Positions 8,409 to 11,919 of a stretch of 11,919 nt of DNA are shown piece by piece. Location of the stretch: assembly GCA_030625695.1 (NCBI GenBank), contig DAOUQK010000075.1:1-11919 (forward strand). The letters run 5' to 3'. Below the pieces are notes generated by a model. That model searched no databases, was not told the origin of the DNA, and was given only the letters and a program-made list of their open reading frames with translations. The position numbers and the translations under genes are program-made. Origin of the DNA: Paracoccaceae bacterium (GTDB lineage Bacteria > Pseudomonadota > Alphaproteobacteria > Rhodobacterales > Rhodobacteraceae). Positions within the stretch are counted from its first letter, which is position 1; the number at the start of each line of letters is the position of its first letter.

Positions 8409-9065
8409 ATGAATTCCCCCTCCAAAACCCCGACCGACCGTAGCCGTTTGCGGCGGATGTATGAACGTGGCGGTTACGATGCCAGCACGATCTATCCGAT
8501 CCTTGATGCAACGCCGATGTGCACCGTTGCGTATGTTATCGACGGCAAACCCTATGCCACGCCGACAATTCAATGGCGCGAGGGTGATCATGTCTATTGG
8601 CACGGGTCTTCCGCCAGCCGGATGCTGAAAAAATCAAGTGGTCATCAGGTTTGTCTGACTGTTGCGATTACCGATGGCTTTGTCATGGCGCGATCCGGCA
8701 TGCACCATTCGATCAATTACCGCTCCGCCATGTTATTCGGCGAAGCGCATAAGGTTGAAGATGCGGACGAAAAAGAGGCCAAGATGAAGACCTTTGTTGA
8801 TGGGCTTTGGCCGGGTCGTTGGGACATGCTGCGGCCTGTGACGTCTCAGGAACTGAAAGCAACGTGCATTCTGGGCATGAAGATTGACGAGGCCGCGTCA
8901 AAAGTCCGTACTGGCCCACCGGCCGACGATGAAGAGGATTACACCTTGCCGATCTGGGCTGGTGTCCTGCCTGTCCGCAGCGAATTCCTTGCCCCGGTGG
9001 CAGACCCCCGCAATCTTGAAGGCGTCGAACTGCCCGACCATTTGCGTGATTTCACCTTTGGCTGA
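8409..9065 (+). CDS. Pyridoxamine 5'-phosphate oxidase-like flavin-binding protein (COG3467 type)
   Basis: This 218-aa protein has the split-barrel fold signature of the PNPOx-like/NimA-related COG3467 group. It shows an early segment of the type ERGGYDASTIYPILDATPMC (19-38), then a strand pair around VIDGKPYATPTIQWREGDHVYWHGSSASRM (from about residue 43), and the characteristic HHSINYRSAMLFG at 99-111. Such proteins bind FMN or related flavins; most have no known substrate, and they should not be taken as true PdxH. The ATG at 8409 is preferred because homologues begin close to this point. A GTG at 8397 in the same frame is an alternative, and neither has a strong Shine-Dalgarno. The longer frame starting at 8256 would overlap the regulator gene and is rejected. 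It is divergent from a MocR regulator, a common pairing that suggests PLP-responsive control. Confidence 0.87.
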   Translation: MNSPSKTPTDRSRLRRMYERGGYDASTIYPILDATPMCTVAYVIDGKPYATPTIQWREGDHVYWHGSSASRMLKKSSGHQVCLTVAITDGFVMARSGMHHSINYRSAMLFGEAHKVEDADEKEAKMKTFVDGLWPGRWDMLRPVTSQELKATCILGMKIDEAASKVRTGPPADDEEDYTLPIWAGVLPVRSEFLAPVADPRNLEGVELPDHLRDFTFG

Positions 9066-9076
9066 CAGGTCGGGTT

Positions 9077-9120
9077 AGAGTGTTGCGTTAAATCGACTCC
9101 CGCTTAACGCAACACGCTCT
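9077..9120. repeat. Long inverted repeat between convergent genes (bidirectional terminator or REP-like element)
   Basis: The left arm GTGTTGCGTTAA (9080-9091) pairs perfectly with TTAACGCAACAC (9104-9115), 12 bp around a 12-nt loop. After a 2-nt bulge (9116-9117) the stem continues with AGA (9077-9079) against TCT (9118-9120). It starts 11 nt after the COG3467 gene and reaches into the sulfotransferase stop codon. It could terminate both convergent transcripts, although there is no clear T-run on either side. It may also be one copy of a dispersed genomic repeat. Confidence 0.75.
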
Positions 9121-9937
9121 ACTTGCCCAGTTTGGCGTGTACCGCGCCCAGATCAATCTCGCGCACTGGCATCTTGTTGGCGGGGTCGTTGAAATCATAG
9201 CCGAACAGATCAAAGTCCCGGTGATAAATCTCGTGCATCAGATGCATCGACAGATCGTCAAAATAATCTTCGACCGGATGCGCCCGTTTCGGCCCGTGGC
9301 CTTCGGATTCGTTGAACCTCGGGATTTTGCTTAGATCAATGGCCTCTGGCGTTTCTATCGAATTCAGCACATCCTCCATGCCGTCGTTAAAGGCTTCGGT
9401 CCAGATGATTTTGTCATAGGTGCCGCCGTTAACGATAAAGGTCGATACATGGCCCGATACCGCCGACCAGTGGATATCCGGGTCCATCGGGCGACGCCAA
9501 CGAATGGTGTCCCGGGCAAACAACAAAAACCGCCGGAATGCTTTGATCTGGTCAAACTCTTCTGTACCATCCTCGCCGCCAACTTCGACGCCGTATTTAT
9601 ACACCAGCATCGGCACCAGTTTGCCGCGATACCGTTTTCCATTACGCTGAATGCCGCATATTTTGTCAAAGAATGACGACAGAATGCGGGTATAGGGGTT
9701 GCGCACGCAAGTGAACGCATAGGACCCGTGCCCGAGCACATTCTTCTCGATCAACGGCTGACTGTCTTCGCGCGCCCATTTGTGCAGGCCTTTTTCAGCA
9801 TCATGAATGTCGCCATCAAAAAATTCGCCATGATCCGAATAATACATGATCTGCCCGATGGTCGAGCAGGCACATTTGGGCACCACGCGGTACACCACAC
9901 TTTCGGTTTCGGTCATCCAGACCCCGGGAAACCCCAT
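9119..9937 (-). CDS. Sulfotransferase family 2 protein (probable carbohydrate sulfotransferase)
   Basis: This is a PAPS-dependent sulfotransferase of the Sulfotransfer_2 type, 272 aa from ATG 9935-9937. The 5'-phosphosulfate-binding segment VVPKCACST is at about residues 18-26, with Lys21 as the key residue, and the 3'-phosphate-binding segment CVRNPYTRILSSF is at about 77-89. The start is chosen because GGAGG (9945-9949) lies 7 nt before this ATG. The frame stays open to a TTG at 10025-10027, which would add 30 residues, but that stretch is AT-rich and looks like leader DNA. The protein has no signal peptide or membrane helix, so it is probably cytoplasmic. It is head to head with a GT14 glycosyltransferase, so the acceptor may be a glycan; the acceptor is not shown by the sequence. 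Family confident, start moderate. Confidence 0.87.
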   Translation of the reverse strand: MGFPGVWMTETESVVYRVVPKCACSTIGQIMYYSDHGEFFDGDIHDAEKGLHKWAREDSQPLIEKNVLGHGSYAFTCVRNPYTRILSSFFDKICGIQRNGKRYRGKLVPMLVYKYGVEVGGEDGTEEFDQIKAFRRFLLFARDTIRWRRPMDPDIHWSAVSGHVSTFIVNGGTYDKIIWTEAFNDGMEDVLNSIETPEAIDLSKIPRFNESEGHGPKRAHPVEDYFDDLSMHLMHEIYHRDFDLFGYDFNDPANKMPVREIDLGAVHAKLGK

Positions 9938-9944
9938 CTGCTCG

Positions 9945-9949
9945 CCTCC
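9945..9949 (-). promoter_or_regulatory. Shine-Dalgarno deciding the sulfotransferase start
   Basis: The minus-strand sequence GGAGG lies 7 nt before the ATG at 9935-9937. It supports this internal start over the TTG at 10025-10027, before which only a poorer purine stretch is seen. Confidence 0.65.
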
Positions 9950-10036
9950 ATTTGCGCTGCTTATCGCCCAAAATCGGGTCGCAGTCGTCTCATCTGCTAA
10001 AAAAGCAAATAAATCCTGTTTATTCAATCACTCTTC

Positions 10037-10072
10037 ACCTTTATCAAGGTAAACAATTACTACCTAGCAGGT
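10037..10072. promoter_or_regulatory. Two ACCT/AGGT dyads in the sulfotransferase/glycosyltransferase gap
   Basis: ACCTT-TATC-AAGGT (10037-10050) and ACCT-AGC-AGGT (10062-10072) are perfect short inverted repeats in the AT-rich gap (9938-10087). The shared ACCT/AGGT arms suggest binding sites for one dimeric regulator controlling the divergent genes. No convincing -35/-10 pair was found for either direction. A small hairpin (TGCT-AAAAA-AGCA) near 9993-10006 also lies here. Confidence 0.3.
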
Positions 10073-10087
10073 GTTAGTGTTCCCAAT

Positions 10088-11665
10088 ATGGCCAAAATTG
10101 CCTATATTTTGCTCTGCCACAAGGACCCGGAGGCCGTTATTCAACAGGCCGAACGTCTGACGGCGGCGGGTGACTATATGTCGATCCATTTTGATGCGCG
10201 TGCCAAACCCGACCTTTTTCACCAGATTCGCAAGGCTTTGGGTGATAACCCCAACGTAACCTTTGCCCGTAAACGCATCAAATGCGGCTGGGGGGAATGG
10301 ACTTTGGTTCAGGCAACGCTTTATGCGGTCGAGGCCGCGGTTGAGACGTTTCCGCGTGCCACCCACTTTTATATGCTGTCGGGCGATTGCATGCCGATCA
10401 AGACGGCGGAACACGCGCATAGGTTTCTTGACGAAAACGACGCTGATTTTATCGAAAGCTTTGATTTCTTCGAAAGCGACTGGATCAAGACCGGCATGAA
10501 AGAGGACCGGCTGATTTACCGGCACTATTTCAATGAACGCAAACACAAACGCCTGTTTTATGCAGCGGTCGATGCACAACGCAAACTTGGCCTGACCCGC
10601 GAGGTGCCGGATGATATTCAGGTGATGATCGGCAGCCAATGGTGGTGCCTGCGGCGGCGCACCGTCGAGTGGATCCTGGAGTTCACCCGTAACCGCCGCG
10701 ATGTGATGCGGTTTTTTCGTACCACATGGATTCCGGATGAAACCTTTTTCCAGACGCTGGTGCATCACCTCGTGCCCGAGAACGAGATCAGGACCGACAG
10801 CCTGACATTCCTGATATTCACCGATTACGGCATGCCACTTAACTTTCACAACGATCATTACGATCTTTTGCTTAGCCAGGATTTCCTGTTTGCCCGCAAG
10901 ATCAGCCCCGACGCAGAAGAGCTTAAGTCCCGTCTGGGTCGGCTTTATGCAGCGCGTGACGTGGATTTCCAGATATCTAACGAAGGCCGTAGCCTGTTCA
11001 AATTCCTGACTGGCCGTGGACGGATCGGGCGACGGTTTGGCATGCGGTTCTGGGAGACCGAAAGTTCGCTGGGGCGGGAACGCGAATTGATGATTGTGGT
11101 CAGCAAGAAATGGCACGTTGCCAAGCGACTGCTGGACGAGATCAGACAAGTTACCAATGTTCCGGCGATCGAATATCTGTTCACCGAAGAAAGCACACCA
11201 TTGCCCGATCTGGGCGGCATCCAGTCGACGCTGGAAAAACGCACAAGGCACCGGCGCGCGTTGATGCGGATGTTGTTTGAATATTATGACACCGACCGGC
11301 TGATCGTCTGTATGGACCCTTCAAACCTTGATCTGATGCAGGATTTTTTTGCCGATCGGTCGACGACCCGTTTGTTAGAGGTCGAATGCCTGTTTTCCGA
11401 GGAATTCCTGGCCGGCCACGCCCGCCGGGTTGGACTGGCCGGGGAACGCACCAGCCAAGCCACGCTTGACCGGATTTTACCGACAATCCGCAACGATATG
11501 AATTACGAATCCGACCGTATCCGCGACGCAGGATTTGCAAGGTATGGTCGTATTCAAGAGGTGGCATCGCCCGAAGATAACGCCAAGAAGCTGGCGGAAT
11601 TCCTGACGATATCGCTCGATAGTGCATTGCAGATCGCCCAGTCAGAGGTTCTTTACGCGGACTAA
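10088..11665 (+). CDS. GT14 'Branch' glycosyltransferase (beta-1,6-N-acetylglucosaminyltransferase-like) with long C-terminal domain
   Basis: The 525-aa protein starts MAKIAYILLCHKDP, typical of bacterial Core-2/I-branching (GT14) enzymes, which transfer GlcNAc or xylose from a nucleotide sugar. The Branch domain spans about residues 1-255, with HFDARAK (34-40), YMLSGDCMPI (95-104), GSQWWCLRR (182-190) and WIPDETFFQTL (214-224), whose Glu218 is the probable catalytic base. Residues from about 265 to 525 form a second, uncharacterised domain, containing for instance ELMIVVSKKWHVAKRLLDEI (333-352). I recall it as a DUF5927/DUF5928-type region of Rhodobacterales; that name is from memory. No signal peptide or membrane helix is seen. 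The ATG at 10088 lacks a good Shine-Dalgarno, but the N-terminal strand begins right there. It is divergent from the sulfotransferase, which suggests joint work on a surface glycan. Donor and acceptor are unknown. Confidence 0.88.
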   Translation: MAKIAYILLCHKDPEAVIQQAERLTAAGDYMSIHFDARAKPDLFHQIRKALGDNPNVTFARKRIKCGWGEWTLVQATLYAVEAAVETFPRATHFYMLSGDCMPIKTAEHAHRFLDENDADFIESFDFFESDWIKTGMKEDRLIYRHYFNERKHKRLFYAAVDAQRKLGLTREVPDDIQVMIGSQWWCLRRRTVEWILEFTRNRRDVMRFFRTTWIPDETFFQTLVHHLVPENEIRTDSLTFLIFTDYGMPLNFHNDHYDLLLSQDFLFARKISPDAEELKSRLGRLYAARDVDFQISNEGRSLFKFLTGRGRIGRRFGMRFWETESSLGRERELMIVVSKKWHVAKRLLDEIRQVTNVPAIEYLFTEESTPLPDLGGIQSTLEKRTRHRRALMRMLFEYYDTDRLIVCMDPSNLDLMQDFFADRSTTRLLEVECLFSEEFLAGHARRVGLAGERTSQATLDRILPTIRNDMNYESDRIRDAGFARYGRIQEVASPEDNAKKLAEFLTISLDSALQIAQSEVLYAD

Positions 11666-11745
11666 CGAGCTATTCGCTCAAAGCCTCCTCTTGCATATCG
11701 CGCGGTCTTTCGAGAGTTTGGTGGGTATATTCAAAGGACAATCTT

Positions 11746-11919
11746 ATGCGTTTTACGACCCTTTGCCTGTGCCTTCTGCCCTGTTCCGGGTTGGCCGAAA
11801 CCTATACGCTTCATAGCCAGATACGTGACGTTACTGTCTATCCTATTGGTGACAAGATCACCCGTGTCGCTGAATTTTCCATTCCCGCCGGGCAACATCT
11901 TTTGATCCTGCCTGACTTG
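11746..11919 (+). CDS. Exported DUF4139-family (mucoidy inhibitor MuiA-like) protein, partial
   Basis: Only the first 58 residues are inside the window. A Sec-type signal peptide is visible: a short basic start (MRFTT), the hydrophobic core LCLCLLPCSG, and probable cleavage after GLA (Ala17|Glu18). No proper lipobox is present. The mature start contains DVTVYPIGDKITRVAEFSIP (28-47) followed by AGQHLLILPDL, the pattern of the DUF4140/DUF4139 N-terminal region (V-x-V-Y-P-x-G ... T-R ... PAG ... L). The function of these periplasmic or envelope proteins is unknown. AAAGGA (11733-11738) lies 7 nt before the ATG. It follows the glycosyltransferase gene by 80 nt on the same strand and may or may not be co-transcribed. 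Confidence 0.8.
   Translation, partial: MRFTTLCLCLLPCSGLAETYTLHSQIRDVTVYPIGDKITRVAEFSIPAGQHLLILPDL

Noticed and set aside
10064..11251. 395-codon minus-strand open frame opposite the GT14 gene
   Set aside because: Although long, it is antisense to a protein with clear Branch motifs and has no recognisable domain or upstream Shine-Dalgarno.

Overview
The window looks like chromosomal DNA of an alphaproteobacterium, most likely a Rhodobacteraceae/Roseobacter-type marine bacterium. I infer this from the moderately high GC content, the family mix (a GT14 'Branch' glycosyltransferase with a long C-terminal extension beside a Sulfotransfer_2 protein, a DUF4139 protein, and a MocR regulator facing a COG3467 flavin-binding protein) and the codon use. 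No rRNA, tRNA, CRISPR array, phage gene or transposase was seen. Genes are densely packed; no gap exceeds about 150 bases.

Positions 1-4265 hold homoprotocatechuate (3,4-dihydroxyphenylacetate) catabolism. On the minus strand, in transcription order, are hpaF (isomerase), hpaE (semialdehyde dehydrogenase), hpaD (ring-cleaving dioxygenase) and a PLP-dependent aromatic amino acid decarboxylase cut by the left window edge. The MarR-type regulator hpaR diverges from hpaF. The intergenic region carries a perfect TTGACA -35 for the operon and a palindrome over its -10, a good operator candidate. Enzyme order is HpaD (ring opening), HpaE (aldehyde to acid), HpaF (tautomerisation). The decarboxylase would fit upstream supply, for example DOPA to dopamine to DOPAC, because DOPAC is the HpaD substrate.

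Positions 4266-6886 hold copA, a Cu(I)-exporting P1B-ATPase with two heavy-metal-binding domains, behind a textbook CueR-type promoter (8-bp arms, 19-bp -35/-10 spacer). No cueR gene is in the window.

Positions 6900-9065 hold a MocR/PdxR/GabR-type regulator (minus) divergent from a COG3467 pyridoxamine-5'-phosphate-oxidase-like flavin-binding protein (plus). A long inverted repeat at 9077-9120 separates the latter from the convergent sulfotransferase gene.

Positions 9119-11665 hold a sulfotransferase (minus) and a GT14 glycosyltransferase (plus), head to head across an AT-rich region of about 150 bases. Together they suggest synthesis of a sulfated surface glycan, which is inference. At the right edge (11746-11919) starts an exported DUF4139/MuiA-type protein, cut by the window.

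I see no clearly novel system. The most interesting leads are the decarboxylase in the hpa operon, the putative HpaR operator, the sulfotransferase/GT14 pair with its uncharacterised C-terminal domain, and the 9077-9120 repeat.
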